Below, in pieces: positions 14,301-22,688 of a stretch of 34,990 nt of DNA (within the stretch, counting starts at the first letter, position 1; every line of letters starts with the position of its first letter). A model generated the notes under the pieces. It made no database searches. It was not told the origin of the DNA and was given only the letters and a program-made list of their open reading frames with translations. The DNA is from JAVMKJ01 sp031732875 (GTDB lineage: Bacteria; Pseudomonadota; Gammaproteobacteria; Competibacterales; Competibacteraceae). The position numbers were made by a program, and so were the translations under genes. The stretch spans positions 1-34,990 of the forward strand of contig JAVMKL010000082.1 in NCBI GenBank assembly GCA_031732875.1. Reading direction: 5' to 3'.

Positions 14301-15197
14301 TCAGGAATCACCACTTTCCTGTTTCGCCAGCCAGCTCGCCAGATCGGCCAGCGTATGAAAATCCAGCAACGCTTCCGCCAGCGCCTCGGCCTGTTCCAGA
14401 GGCAACCGCTGAATGCGCGCCACTTGAGCGGCATCCAACGCGCCAAAGCGTCGCCGCAATAGCCGTAATATCAACGACGTGCTTTCTTCCTGGCGGCCCT
14501 CCTGGCGGCCTTCCTGGCGGCCTTCCTGAATACCTTCTGCAAATACTTCCTGATAAAATCGGGTCTGTTTCAAATCCACATCAACCAAATTCAACATCGC
14601 ACGAATCTCCTCACGGCTAAGTTTCGGTAGTCGATACACCAGCAAGGTTTCCACCAAATCCACCAATTCCGCCCATGCTGTCGTTCCCCGTTGGGCGGGC
14701 GTTGCCGGTTGCACCAATGCCTGCGCTTGGGCGATGGCCTGCGCCTGCTCGCCGATCAAGAGTTGCAGCAGTCGCAACCCCAAACTGGACGGCGCCGGCT
14801 GACGGAAATCCTCCAGATATACCCGCCGCACTTGCGGGATGGCCAGCAACGCTGCGTAATGCTGGCCGGCATCCCGTTCCACCCGACGCTCTGGGTAAAT
14901 CACCACCGCCTGCCAGGGATGCGCTGGCGGATGCAAGTACAGATACAGAAAAATCTCCGCGAAGAACCGGCGATAGAACCGGTCATCGGGCTGATACTGC
15001 ACTTCGACAAACACAATCGGTCGTTCGGTCGCCGCCGCTGGCGGCGCCAACACCCCATCCAGGCGAAACGCCGTTTGTTTGATCTCTTCCGACTGGAACC
15101 GATAACCCGCCATATCGGGCGCCGGCCACCCCGCCAGTTCGAACACCAGTTCCGGCAAGCGTTGGAATAGCCGGTAGAACACGCTGTCCGTTTTCAG
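14301..15197 (-). CDS. Rpn/DUF2887-DUF4351 family PD-(D/E)XK protein, probable CTG start
   Basis: 298 residues if started at CTG 15197. The N-terminal half is a DUF2887-type PD-(D/E)XK domain: FYRLFQRLPEL, RLDGVL with the acidic residue, and VFVEVQYQ (E-x-Q in place of E-x-K), then DDRFYRRFFAEIFLYL. The C-terminal third has an EGRQ tandem repeat followed by a DUF4351-like helical region (LILRLLRRRFGALDAAQV). Rpn relatives are recombination-promoting DNases. Homologues typically begin MKTD(S/T), which here is CTG-AAA-ACG-GAC. A GGGGGAG lies 7 bases before that CTG. The GTG at 15182 has no ribosome site. It ends 40 bases before the TIR remnant. Confidence 0.8.
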   Translation of the reverse strand: MKTDSVFYRLFQRLPELVFELAGWPAPDMAGYRFQSEEIKQTAFRLDGVLAPPAAATERPIVFVEVQYQPDDRFYRRFFAEIFLYLYLHPPAHPWQAVVIYPERRVERDAGQHYAALLAIPQVRRVYLEDFRQPAPSSLGLRLLQLLIGEQAQAIAQAQALVQPATPAQRGTTAWAELVDLVETLLVYRLPKLSREEIRAMLNLVDVDLKQTRFYQEVFAEGIQEGRQEGRQEGRQEESTSLILRLLRRRFGALDAAQVARIQRLPLEQAEALAEALLDFHTLADLASWLAKQESGDS

Positions 15198-15246
15198 ATT
15201 GCATCTCCCCCAAGCAAATGCCCCGAGCGCCAGATCAATCTTAACA

Positions 15247-17859
15247 TCAAGAGCCGCTTAACCTTTTCAACCGTCTGAGTTCGGCCAGCGCCTCTTCCGG
15301 AGTCATCTTATCGAGATCGAGTTCCGCCAGCGCGGCGAGGGCCGGATGCGCGGCCTCGCCGAACAACGGTAGTTGTGGCGTCGCCGCCGTTGGTCGCCCC
15401 GGCAATTCCCGGCGCAACATCTGCCGTTCCAGCAGCCGCAGCCGCTGGCGGGCCTGCTGGATGACCACCGGCGGAACTCCGGCCAGCGCCGCCACCTGCA
15501 AGCCGTAACTGCGATCCGCCGGACCGTCCTGTACCCGGTGCATGAAGGCGATGGTCTCGCCGTGCTCCATCGCGTCGAGATGGACGTTGGCGATGCCGGA
15601 CTGTTCGTCCGGCAAGCGGGTCAGTTCGAAGTAATGGGTGGCGAACAGGGTAAAAGCGCGTACCGTGCCGGCCAGATGCGCCGCGCAAGCCCAGGCTAGG
15701 GCCAAACCGTCGAAGGTGCTGGTGCCGCGGCCGATCTCGTCGATCAAGATCAGACTGCGCGGGGTGGCGTTGTGCAGGATGTTGGCGGCCTCGCTCATTT
15801 CCACCATGAAAGTCGAGCGGCCGGTCGCCAGATCGTCGGAGGCGCCGATGCGGGTGAAGATGCGGTCGATCGGTCCGATCACCGCGCGCTCGGCGGGGAC
15901 GAAACTGCCGAGATGCGCCAGCAGCACGATCAGGGCGGTCTGGCGCATGAACGTGGACTTGCCGCCGAGATTCGGACCGGTGACGATCAGCATCCGCCGC
16001 CGTTCGGGTTCGAGCTTCAAATCGTTGGGCACGAACGGCTCGTCCAACACCGATTCGACCACCGGATGGCGGCCGGCCTCGATCTCGATACCCGGTTCGG
16101 CCACCAGTTCCGGCGGGTTCCAACGCAGGGCGGCGGCGCGTTCGGCCAGATTGCCCAATACATCCAGTTCCGCGAGCGCGGCGGCGCTGGCCTGAAGCGC
16201 GGTTAGCCGGGCGATCAATTGCTCCAGCAGAATGTCGTACAGAACCTTTTCTCGCACCAGCGCCTGTTCCTGGGCGCGGAGCGCCTTGTGCTCGAAGGCC
16301 TGCAGCTCCGGGGTGATGTAGCGCTCCGCGCCCTTGAGAGTCTGACGGCGGAGATAGTCGCCCGGCACTGCCTGCGACTGGGCTCGGGTCACTTCGATGT
16401 AATATCCGTGGACCCGGTTGAAACCCACTTTGAGGTTACCGATGCCGGTGCGCTGGCGTTCCCGCGCTTCCAGTTCCACCAGATAGCGATCGGCGTGCTC
16501 GCTCAGATTCCGCAGTTCGTCGAGTTCGGCGTCGTGGCCGGGGGCGATGACGCCGCCGTCCCGCAAGGTCTGCGGCGGATTGGCGACGATGGCCCGATTC
16601 AGCAGATCGCAGATTTCGGGATGCGTCCCGGCGCGGCGGGCGAGATCTTGCAATAGCGTCGCGTCCAGCAAGCCGAGAAACTGTTGTACTTCCGGCAGGC
16701 GCGCCAGCGCGTCGGCCAAAGCAACCAGATCGCGCGGCCGGGCCGATTTCAGCGCCACCCGCGCCAGAATCCGTTCCGCGTCGCCGGTGCCGCGCAGCAA
16801 CCCGCGCAGGTATTCGTAACCGCCGTTGTCCAACAGTTGCCGCAAGCTGTCCCGCCGCTGGCCGAGCACGACCCGGTCGCGCAGGGGGCGGTGCGTCCAG
16901 CGGCGCAGCAACCGCCCGCCCATCGGCGTCACGCAGCGGTCGAGCACGCCGAGCAGGGTATGTTCGTGCCGGCCGCTCAGACTGTGTTCCAGTTCCAGAT
17001 TGCGGCGGCTGGCGGCGTCGAGGATCACGCTGTCCTCGTGGTACTCGACCCGCAGACCGGTCAGATGGGGCAGGGCGCTGCGCTGAGTATCCTTGACGTA
17101 TTGCAGCAGGCAACCGGCCGCCGCCACCGCGACCGGCTGGTCGCCGCCGCCGAAGCCGTCCAGATTGCGGACCCGGAACTGGGCGCACAGGGCGCGAACG
17201 GCGCTGTCCCGGTCGAAATGCCAGGGCGCCTGCCGGCGCAGGCCGGGATGATCGCGCCAGGAGCCGGGCGGATTGAAGTCCTCGCTGATCAGCAGTTCCA
17301 CGGGCTTCAGCCGTTCCAGTTCGTTGAGCAGCGCCGCCTCGCCGTGAAGTTGCATGGCGGTAAACCGGCCGCCGCTCAGGTCGAGACTGGCCAGCCCGTA
17401 GGTGTTTTTCACCTGATGTAGCGCCAGAAGCAGGTTGTCTCGGCGCTCGTCCAGCAGTGCCTCGTCAGTCAGGGTGCCGGGGGTGACGATGCGCGTCACC
17501 CGCCGTTCCACCGGTCCCTTGCTGGTCGCGGGATCACCCAATTGTTCGCAGATCGCCACCGACAATCCCAGCTTGACCAGTTTGGCGAGATAGCTTTCGA
17601 CGGCGTGGAACGGCACGCCAGCCATCGGGATCGGCGCGCCGGCGGACTGGCCGCGCGTGGTCAGGGTGATGTTGAGCAACTCGGCGGCGCGGCGGGCGTC
17701 GTCGTAAAACAGCTCGTAAAAATCCCCCATCCGGTAGAACAGGAGAATGTCGGGATGCTCGGCCTTGATACGCAGATACTGCCGCATCATCGGGGTGTGG
17801 TCCGACAGGTCGGAAAGACGGTCGTCGTCGGCTTGTTCTTGCAATGGTTTCTGATTCAT
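15247..17859 (-). CDS. mutS: DNA mismatch repair protein MutS
   Basis: 870 residues from the ATG at 17859; a GTG four codons upstream (17871) is also possible and neither has a clear ribosome site. The mismatch-reading motif GDFYELF is in the N-terminal domain (Phe47 and Glu49 by this start). Connector, core and clamp domains follow with a continuous match (NRVHGYYIEVT). The ATPase has Walker A GPNLGGKST and LILIDEIGRGTST. MutS binds mispaired bases and recruits MutL. It is a single chromosomal gene of full family length. Its start side adjoins a patch of inverted-repeat elements. Confidence 0.97.
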   Translation of the reverse strand: MNQKPLQEQADDDRLSDLSDHTPMMRQYLRIKAEHPDILLFYRMGDFYELFYDDARRAAELLNITLTTRGQSAGAPIPMAGVPFHAVESYLAKLVKLGLSVAICEQLGDPATSKGPVERRVTRIVTPGTLTDEALLDERRDNLLLALHQVKNTYGLASLDLSGGRFTAMQLHGEAALLNELERLKPVELLISEDFNPPGSWRDHPGLRRQAPWHFDRDSAVRALCAQFRVRNLDGFGGGDQPVAVAAAGCLLQYVKDTQRSALPHLTGLRVEYHEDSVILDAASRRNLELEHSLSGRHEHTLLGVLDRCVTPMGGRLLRRWTHRPLRDRVVLGQRRDSLRQLLDNGGYEYLRGLLRGTGDAERILARVALKSARPRDLVALADALARLPEVQQFLGLLDATLLQDLARRAGTHPEICDLLNRAIVANPPQTLRDGGVIAPGHDAELDELRNLSEHADRYLVELEARERQRTGIGNLKVGFNRVHGYYIEVTRAQSQAVPGDYLRRQTLKGAERYITPELQAFEHKALRAQEQALVREKVLYDILLEQLIARLTALQASAAALAELDVLGNLAERAAALRWNPPELVAEPGIEIEAGRHPVVESVLDEPFVPNDLKLEPERRRMLIVTGPNLGGKSTFMRQTALIVLLAHLGSFVPAERAVIGPIDRIFTRIGASDDLATGRSTFMVEMSEAANILHNATPRSLILIDEIGRGTSTFDGLALAWACAAHLAGTVRAFTLFATHYFELTRLPDEQSGIANVHLDAMEHGETIAFMHRVQDGPADRSYGLQVAALAGVPPVVIQQARQRLRLLERQMLRRELPGRPTAATPQLPLFGEAAHPALAALAELDLDKMTPEEALAELRRLKRLSGS

Positions 17860-17893
17860 GAGCAACGACACGCACTGGATGGCGTGGAACTAA

Positions 17894-18021
17894 TAACCAA
17901 TGGTGCTAGTTTTATTCAGCAAGTTATTGATTTTGTTGAAGGCGTATCCTCTAGCATCGGCAACCTCACGATCATAAGTGCCTGATTTTTCTTGCTCGTA
18001 ATGAACTAGCACCAATGGTTA
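17894..18021. repeat. 128-bp MITE-like inverted-repeat element
   Basis: The ends 17894-17911 (TAACCAATGGTGCTAGTT) and 18004-18021 are inverted copies matching at 17 of 18 bases. The interior is AT-rich compared with its surroundings. On the minus strand it can be read through without stops from VLVHYEQEKSG to the far repeat. No transposase gene is present. It may be a miniature mobile element or a gene scrap flanked by repeats. Confidence 0.5.
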
Positions 18022-18062
18022 ATATCAATTCCGTATAGGTTTTATGCTGTTTAGCGTAGGGT

Positions 18063-18138
18063 GTAGGTTGGGCAAAAGTGTAGCGTTGCCCAACAACAGG
18101 TCGGGATATTGGGCTTCATTACGTTCAGCCCAATCTAC
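18063..18138. repeat. 76-bp palindromic dispersed-repeat-like unit
   Basis: Outer arms GTAGGTTGGGC (18063-18073) and GCCCAATCTAC (18128-18138) pair at 10 of 11 positions. Inside are two smaller hairpins, GTTGGGCAA with TTGCCCAAC and TTGGGCT with AGCCCAA. Units of this GTAGGTTGGGC type occur as dispersed intergenic repeats in many bacteria. No second copy is visible in this window. Confidence 0.5.
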
Positions 18139-18536
18139 CAAAACCCACCAAAAGCTCGATATCCATTCGGAAACGGTATAATCAAAAGAGCTAACCAAGG
18201 TACTCTGGAGTTCAAACTCAAACCAATCCTCACGATCATGGCCGAAGCAGCGTGGTTGCGCCACCTCAGCATGGGATTGTCTTCAGCCGAAAGATCGAGC
18301 GGACGACCTACGGACGGATTCCCGTGTTGTATCTCGCCGGGGGCATTCATCCGGATCAGATCGCCAAACGTGGTTACCGATGGTGTTGATTGCCAAACTC
18401 AAATCGGAAACCAGGAGGATCTCGCGCTCGTTCCGGTCAATTTTACTTCCGAATCATGTCTAATGGAGGACATCCCAGATCGGCGCGTGGGGCTCAGGTC
18501 CCCGCTCGCCGCGGTCCACTCAGCCAGGAAATCACC

Positions 18537-19499
18537 ATGTTGCCCGTCCTCAAGAAAGGTTCCAACGGACCCGCCGTCAAGGATCTCCAACGCAGCCTGA
18601 ACCGTTCGCGGGACATCCGTCATGACTCGAAGCTGGCGCCGCTGGAGCCCGACGGCAAATTTGGTTCCCTGACCGAGGCCCGGGTCCAGGAGTACCAGAA
18701 GGCAAGAGCGCTCGTCCCGGACGGGCGGGTCGGGCCCAAGACGCGTGGCTTCCTGTTCGAGGAAGCCTACGATCGCGTCACGGCCGCCCAGCGCGTAGCA
18801 TCCGGGTGGGTCATGCTGGCCCGCGCCGCCATCGTCAAGCTGCGGGGCTTCGCCGCGCGTGCGCAGGGTGGTGCCGGGCGGCCTCCAGGCCCGGAAGACC
18901 GGGTCGATGTGGAAGCCCTCAAAACCCATTTTCACATCGACACGACAAGCCTTTCGCCAGCCGAGGCTGCGTCGGCCGCCCGCCTGCTGGACCAGATCGA
19001 GCAGACGTACAACCACATCTTCGCGACGCTGAACAGGGCCTCCATCGAGAACGAGGTCATCTTCCGCCGCGTGGGGACACACGAGATGGAGGCCGATCAC
19101 ATCGCCGCCGGCGCCGGATTTCCGTTCCGGTCCTCGGCTTACGTGTTACGCAAGGGCGACCGGATGGTGAGCTTCGCTCCTCCGTTCAACGAGGATGAAG
19201 GGTTGCTGGTGCAGCGCATTCTGATCCGTAATCGCCACGTCAACACCGTGATCCACGAGTGCGCTCACCTTGCGAGCCTCGACATCCGGGATATCGCTTA
19301 CAACTTCGCGCCGCCGGGCTCGCAGACCGCGCTGATGAACAACGGCAAACAATACAGTCGGCTCACCCCCGACGAGGCGCTCCGCAACGCCGACTGCTAC
19401 GGAAATTTCGCACAGCATGTGGTCTTCCGGGTCGACGCTCTCACCTCGGATCCGGAGGACCTCTTCAGCATCAAGTGTACGACGGAGCTTTGCAGGTAG
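18537..19499 (+). CDS. Peptidoglycan-binding plus M35-like (aspzincin) metallopeptidase
   Basis: 320 residues from the ATG at 18537, with AGGA 9 bases upstream. Residues 5-73 are a PG_binding_1 domain (GSNGPAVKDLQRSLN, DGKFGSLTEARVQEYQ, DGRVGPKTRGFL). The C-terminal part has the zinc motif HECAH at 240-244 and a later NADCYGNFA with Asp286. This HExxH plus distal Asp order is that of Lys-specific/deuterolysin-like aspzincin peptidases. There is no signal peptide, so export would need another route, or it acts inside after delivery. A toxin or effector role is possible; domestic wall-related proteolysis is the alternative. It sits in the patchwork between mutS and argB. Confidence 0.78.
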   Translation: MLPVLKKGSNGPAVKDLQRSLNRSRDIRHDSKLAPLEPDGKFGSLTEARVQEYQKARALVPDGRVGPKTRGFLFEEAYDRVTAAQRVASGWVMLARAAIVKLRGFAARAQGGAGRPPGPEDRVDVEALKTHFHIDTTSLSPAEAASAARLLDQIEQTYNHIFATLNRASIENEVIFRRVGTHEMEADHIAAGAGFPFRSSAYVLRKGDRMVSFAPPFNEDEGLLVQRILIRNRHVNTVIHECAHLASLDIRDIAYNFAPPGSQTALMNNGKQYSRLTPDEALRNADCYGNFAQHVVFRVDALTSDPEDLFSIKCTTELCR

Positions 19500-19504
19500 G
19501 CCCA

Positions 19505-19590
19505 GTTCGTTCGGGTGGTCGCCTGGCCGCCGTTGACGTCGAGCGGCACGCCGTTGATGAAGGCGGCCGCGTCGTGGGCCAGGAACATAC
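19505..19590 (-). pseudogene. C-terminal scrap of a short-chain dehydrogenase gene
   Basis: On the minus strand MFLAHDAAAFINGVPLDVNGGQA matches the end of short-chain dehydrogenases, where this stretch closes the fold. Only about 28 codons remain, with no upstream part of the gene. It abuts the end of the metallopeptidase gene on the opposite strand, which marks an old deletion or insertion boundary. Confidence 0.55.
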
Positions 19591-19595
19591 GGATA

Positions 19596-19626
19596 ACGCA
19601 AGCCGGTGAATCGGCCCGGCTTGCGT
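19596..19626 (-). terminator. Hairpin after argB
   Basis: ACGCAAGCCGG at 19596-19606 and CCGGCTTGCGT at 19616-19626 form a perfect 11-bp stem with a 9-base loop, 20 bases beyond the argB stop. The T-run is poor, so it may work as a weak terminator or 3' end protector. Confidence 0.5.
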
Positions 19627-19645
19627 CGTTGTCCTCAATCCCCGC

Positions 19646-20539
19646 CTACCCTCGAATCAGCGTGCCGATGCCGGCGTCGGTGAACAGCTCCACCAGCACC
19701 GCGTGTTCGATCCGTCCGTCGATGATGTGCGCCGCCTTGACCCCACCGAACACCGCGTCCAGCGCGCAAGCGACTTTCGGCAGCATGCCGCCGTGAATGG
19801 TCCCGTCTTCGATCAGCGCCTCCACTTGCCGGGCGTCGAGGCCGGTCAGCAGATTGCCCTGTTGGTCGAGCACGCCGGTGGTGTCGGTCAGCAGCATCAA
19901 CTTCTCGGCGCGCAACACCTCGGCGACCTTGCCCGCCACCAGATCGGCGTTAATATTATAAGATTGCCCGTCCGGGCCGACCCCGATCGGAGCGATCACT
20001 GGAATGTAATTGCCGGTGGTCAACGTTTCGACGATGGACTTGTCGATGCTGGCGACTTCGCCGACGTGGCCGATGTCGATGATTTCCGGCACCTCCAGAT
20101 CCGGACTCTTGCGGGTGATGGTCAATTTGCGGGCGTGGATCAGATCGCCGTCCTTGCCGGTCAAACCCACCGCGCAGCCGCCGTGGCGGTTGATGTTGTT
20201 GACGATCTCCTTGTTGACCAGCCCGCCCAGCACCATTTCCACCACGTCCATGGTCTCGCTGTCGGTGACCCGCATTCCATCCACGAAGCGGCTTTCCTTG
20301 CCGATGCGCTTGAGCAGATTGCTGATTTGCGGCCCGCCGCCGTGCACCACCACCGGATTGAAACCGACCAGCTTCATCAGCACGATATCGCGGGCGAAGC
20401 TGTTCTTCAGGTGCTCGGTCTCCATGGCGTTGCCGCCGTATTTGACCACGATGGTCTTGCCGGAGAAACGGCGGATGTAGGGCAGCGATTCGGTCAGAAC
20501 GTGTGCCACCTGGGTGGCGGCCTGGGCGTCGAGAGCCAT
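19646..20539 (-). CDS. argB: Acetylglutamate kinase
   Basis: 297 residues, normal family length. Motifs include VVKYGGNAM near the start, VVHGGGPQI in the glycine-rich acetylglutamate/ATP site, the central GLTGKDG loop, and LLTDTTGVLD. It phosphorylates N-acetyl-L-glutamate in the second step of arginine biosynthesis in the cytoplasm. The N-terminal extension (about 20 residues before FSGKTIVVKYGG) is the type found in arginine-sensitive hexameric forms, so feedback inhibition is likely. It is last in the leftward row coaBC, dut, algC-like, argB, starting 42 bases after the phosphomannomutase stop. Confidence 0.97.
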   Translation of the reverse strand: MALDAQAATQVAHVLTESLPYIRRFSGKTIVVKYGGNAMETEHLKNSFARDIVLMKLVGFNPVVVHGGGPQISNLLKRIGKESRFVDGMRVTDSETMDVVEMVLGGLVNKEIVNNINRHGGCAVGLTGKDGDLIHARKLTITRKSPDLEVPEIIDIGHVGEVASIDKSIVETLTTGNYIPVIAPIGVGPDGQSYNINADLVAGKVAEVLRAEKLMLLTDTTGVLDQQGNLLTGLDARQVEALIEDGTIHGGMLPKVACALDAVFGGVKAAHIIDGRIEHAVLVELFTDAGIGTLIRG

Positions 20540-20581
20540 GAGTCAATCAACCTTTAAAGGGGAAAGGAGAACGTAAAAGGG

Positions 20582-21955
20582 TCAGAAGGGTAAAGCCAGA
20601 TCCCGTCGCAGCGCCAATAAATTCCGGCGGAACCGGTCCTGAATATCGAGCAGGGCGGCCGAATCGTCCGCCTCGAAGCGCAACACCAGGCTGGGCGTGG
20701 TGTTGGAGGCGCGCACCAGGCCCCAGCCGTGCGGGAATTCCACCCGCAACCCGTCCAAGGTGATGATCTCCGCGTCCGCTCCAAAATCCGCCTGGTTCGC
20801 CAGCCGGGCCATGAAGGCGAACGGCTCGCCCTCGGCCATGTCCAACCGCAGTTCCGGGGTGTTGAGGCCGGTCGGATAGGCGGCGAAAAACTCGGCGCTG
20901 GAAATCTCCTGCCGGGCCAACAACCGCAGCAACCGCGCGGCGGCGTAGAAAGCATCGTCGAAGCCGAACCAGTCGTCGGCGTGGACAAAATGGCCGGTCA
21001 TTTCGCCGCCGAGCAATGCGCCGGTTTCGCGCATCTTGGCCTTGATCAGCGAATGGCCGGTCTTCCATAAAATCGGTTGGCCGCCGAGCCGTTCGATCAA
21101 GCGGGTGAGGTGCCAGGAACACTTGATGTCGTAGACCACCCCTGCGCCGGGGTGGCCGGCCAGCACTTCTTCGGCCAGCGGCATCAGCACGCGATCCGGC
21201 CAAACGATCTCGCCCGCGTCGGTGACCACGCCCAGCCGGTCGGCATCGCCGTCGAAGGCCAAGCCGATATCGGCCCGGTGTTCGCGCACCGCCGCCTGCA
21301 AGTCGGCCAAATTCTCGGGAATGCTGGGGTCGGGATGATGATGTGGAAACCGCCCGTCCACTTCGCAATACAACTCCACGACCTCGCAGCCCAGCGCCCG
21401 CAGCAGGGGCGGGGCGGTGCGGGCGGCGATGGCATTGCCGCAATCCACCACCACCTTGCACGGTTTGGACAATTGCAGGGATTCGCTGAGCCGGCGGATG
21501 TAGTCAAGGCGGATGTTGGCGCATCGTTCGCCGCCGTGGCCATGGCGCAAGTCGCCGGTTTCGATGCGGCGGCGCAGGTCGCGGATAACCTCGCCGTGCA
21601 GGGCGATTTTGTCGATGACGATTTTCAGGCCGTTGTACCGAGCCGGGTTGTGGCTGCCGGTGACCATCACGCCGGCCTGGCTGGAACCGAGGGTGTGGGT
21701 GGCGTAGTACAACAGGGGAGTGGAGACCGTGCCGAGATCGAGCACGTCCAGGCCGGCGGCGCAAATGCCGGCCTTGAGCGCTTCGCACAGCATGGGGCTG
21801 GACAGTCGCCCGTCGCGGCCGACGATCACCTGGGTTTCGCCACGCTCGGCGGCGAGGCTGCCTACCGCATGACCGATGTCCCGCACCACATCGGGCGTCA
21901 GGTCGCGGTCCACGACGCCGCGAATATCGTATTCCCGGAAGATGGATTTCTTCAT
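20582..21955 (-). CDS. algC: Phosphomannomutase/phosphoglucomutase (AlgC-type)
   Basis: 457 residues from the ATG at 21955 (MKKSIFREYDIRG). The phosphoserine loop is TGSHNPARYNG, the metal-binding loop DGDADRLGV, the sugar-specificity loop GGEMTGHF, and the phosphate-binding loop RASNTTPSL. This is the bifunctional alpha-D-phosphohexomutase that converts mannose-6-P or glucose-6-P to the 1-phosphates for polysaccharide and LPS synthesis. The order dut, algC, argB matches Pseudomonas, which supports the symbol. The frame is open further upstream, but the extension has no family match. Confidence 0.93.
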   Translation of the reverse strand: MKKSIFREYDIRGVVDRDLTPDVVRDIGHAVGSLAAERGETQVIVGRDGRLSSPMLCEALKAGICAAGLDVLDLGTVSTPLLYYATHTLGSSQAGVMVTGSHNPARYNGLKIVIDKIALHGEVIRDLRRRIETGDLRHGHGGERCANIRLDYIRRLSESLQLSKPCKVVVDCGNAIAARTAPPLLRALGCEVVELYCEVDGRFPHHHPDPSIPENLADLQAAVREHRADIGLAFDGDADRLGVVTDAGEIVWPDRVLMPLAEEVLAGHPGAGVVYDIKCSWHLTRLIERLGGQPILWKTGHSLIKAKMRETGALLGGEMTGHFVHADDWFGFDDAFYAAARLLRLLARQEISSAEFFAAYPTGLNTPELRLDMAEGEPFAFMARLANQADFGADAEIITLDGLRVEFPHGWGLVRASNTTPSLVLRFEADDSAALLDIQDRFRRNLLALRRDLALPF

Positions 21956-21965
21956 GCCGCCGGAT

Positions 21966-22427
21966 TCAATGCCGCCCGGAATGGCCGAAACCGCCGGCGC
22001 CACGGGCGCTGGGCGTGAATTCGGTGACGACCTCAAAGTGTGCCCGCACCACCGGCACGATCACCAGTTGGGCGATGCGTTCGCCGACGGCGATGGTGAA
22101 GGGGTTTTGCCCCCGGTTCCAGCACGATACCAGCAGTTCGCCCTGATAGTCGCTGTCGATCAGCCCGACCAGATTGCCCAGCACGATGCCGTGCTTGTGG
22201 CCGAGGCCGGAACGCGGCAGCACCACCGCCGCCAAGCCGGGGTCGCTGATGTGGATGGCCAGCCCGGTCGGAATCAGGTGGGTTTCGCCCGGTCGCACCG
22301 TCAGCGGTTCCGGCAGGCAGGCGCGCAGGTCCAGGCCCGCCGAGCCGGCGGTGGCGTAGTCGGGCAGCGGGATTTCTCGACCCAGGCGGGGATCGAGGAT
22401 TTTCAGTTCGATGGTTTTGGCGGTCAT
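21966..22427 (-). CDS. dut: dUTP diphosphatase
   Basis: 153 residues with all five trimeric dUTPase motifs: I AGSAGLDLRA, II PRSGLG, III GLIDSDYQGEL, IV RIAQLV and V RGAGGFGHSG. It hydrolyses dUTP to dUMP, keeping uracil out of DNA and feeding thymidylate synthesis. It stops 10 bases before the phosphomannomutase start, so the two are probably co-transcribed. The upstream side faces the tandem repeats and the assembly gap. Confidence 0.97.
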   Translation of the reverse strand: MTAKTIELKILDPRLGREIPLPDYATAGSAGLDLRACLPEPLTVRPGETHLIPTGLAIHISDPGLAAVVLPRSGLGHKHGIVLGNLVGLIDSDYQGELLVSCWNRGQNPFTIAVGERIAQLVIVPVVRAHFEVVTEFTPSARGAGGFGHSGRH

Positions 22428-22440
22428 GCCGTGTCGGGTT

Positions 22441-22684
22441 CCTTGCTGTCGAGGTGGCTCCGGCCAGTCGAATCCCGGCGCGCGACGGTCGATGCCATGG
22501 ATCGGTTATAACCCTTGCTGTCGAGGTGGCTCCGGCCAGTCGAATCCCGGCGCGCGACGGTCGATGCNNNNNNNNNNNNNNNNNNNNNNNNNNNNNNNNN
22601 NNNNNNNNNNNNNNNNNNNNNNNNNNNNNNNNNNNNNNNNNNNNNNNNNNNNNNNNNNNNNNNNNNNCATGGATCGGTTATAAC
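22441..22684. repeat. 72-bp tandem repeat, array size unknown
   Basis: Positions 22441-22512 and 22513-22567 are consecutive copies of a 72-bp unit, the second interrupted by Ns. The 17 bases after the gap (22668-22684) are exactly the end of the same unit. The array therefore runs through the gap and its true number of copies is unknown. It occupies the space between coaBC and dut. Confidence 0.9.
22568..22667. other. Assembly gap of 100 Ns
   Basis: Exactly 100 undetermined bases, a conventional scaffold gap length, placed inside the tandem repeat. Real size is unknown; the gap is most easily explained by the repeat itself. Confidence 0.98.
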
Positions 22685-22688
22685 CTTA

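Larger units (their letters stand above)
17872..18536. other. Gene-poor patch between mutS and metallopeptidase gene
   Basis: The stretch holds two inverted-repeat elements (17894-18021 and 18063-18138) and short coding-like scraps. One is a plus-strand run around 18285-18390 ending AGGIHPDQIAKRGYRWC before a stop. Another is a minus-strand run at 18140-18264 reading DREDWFEFELQSTLVSSF. Neither has a complete gene around it. I see no intact gene. It looks like a site of repeated insertion and decay. Confidence 0.5.
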
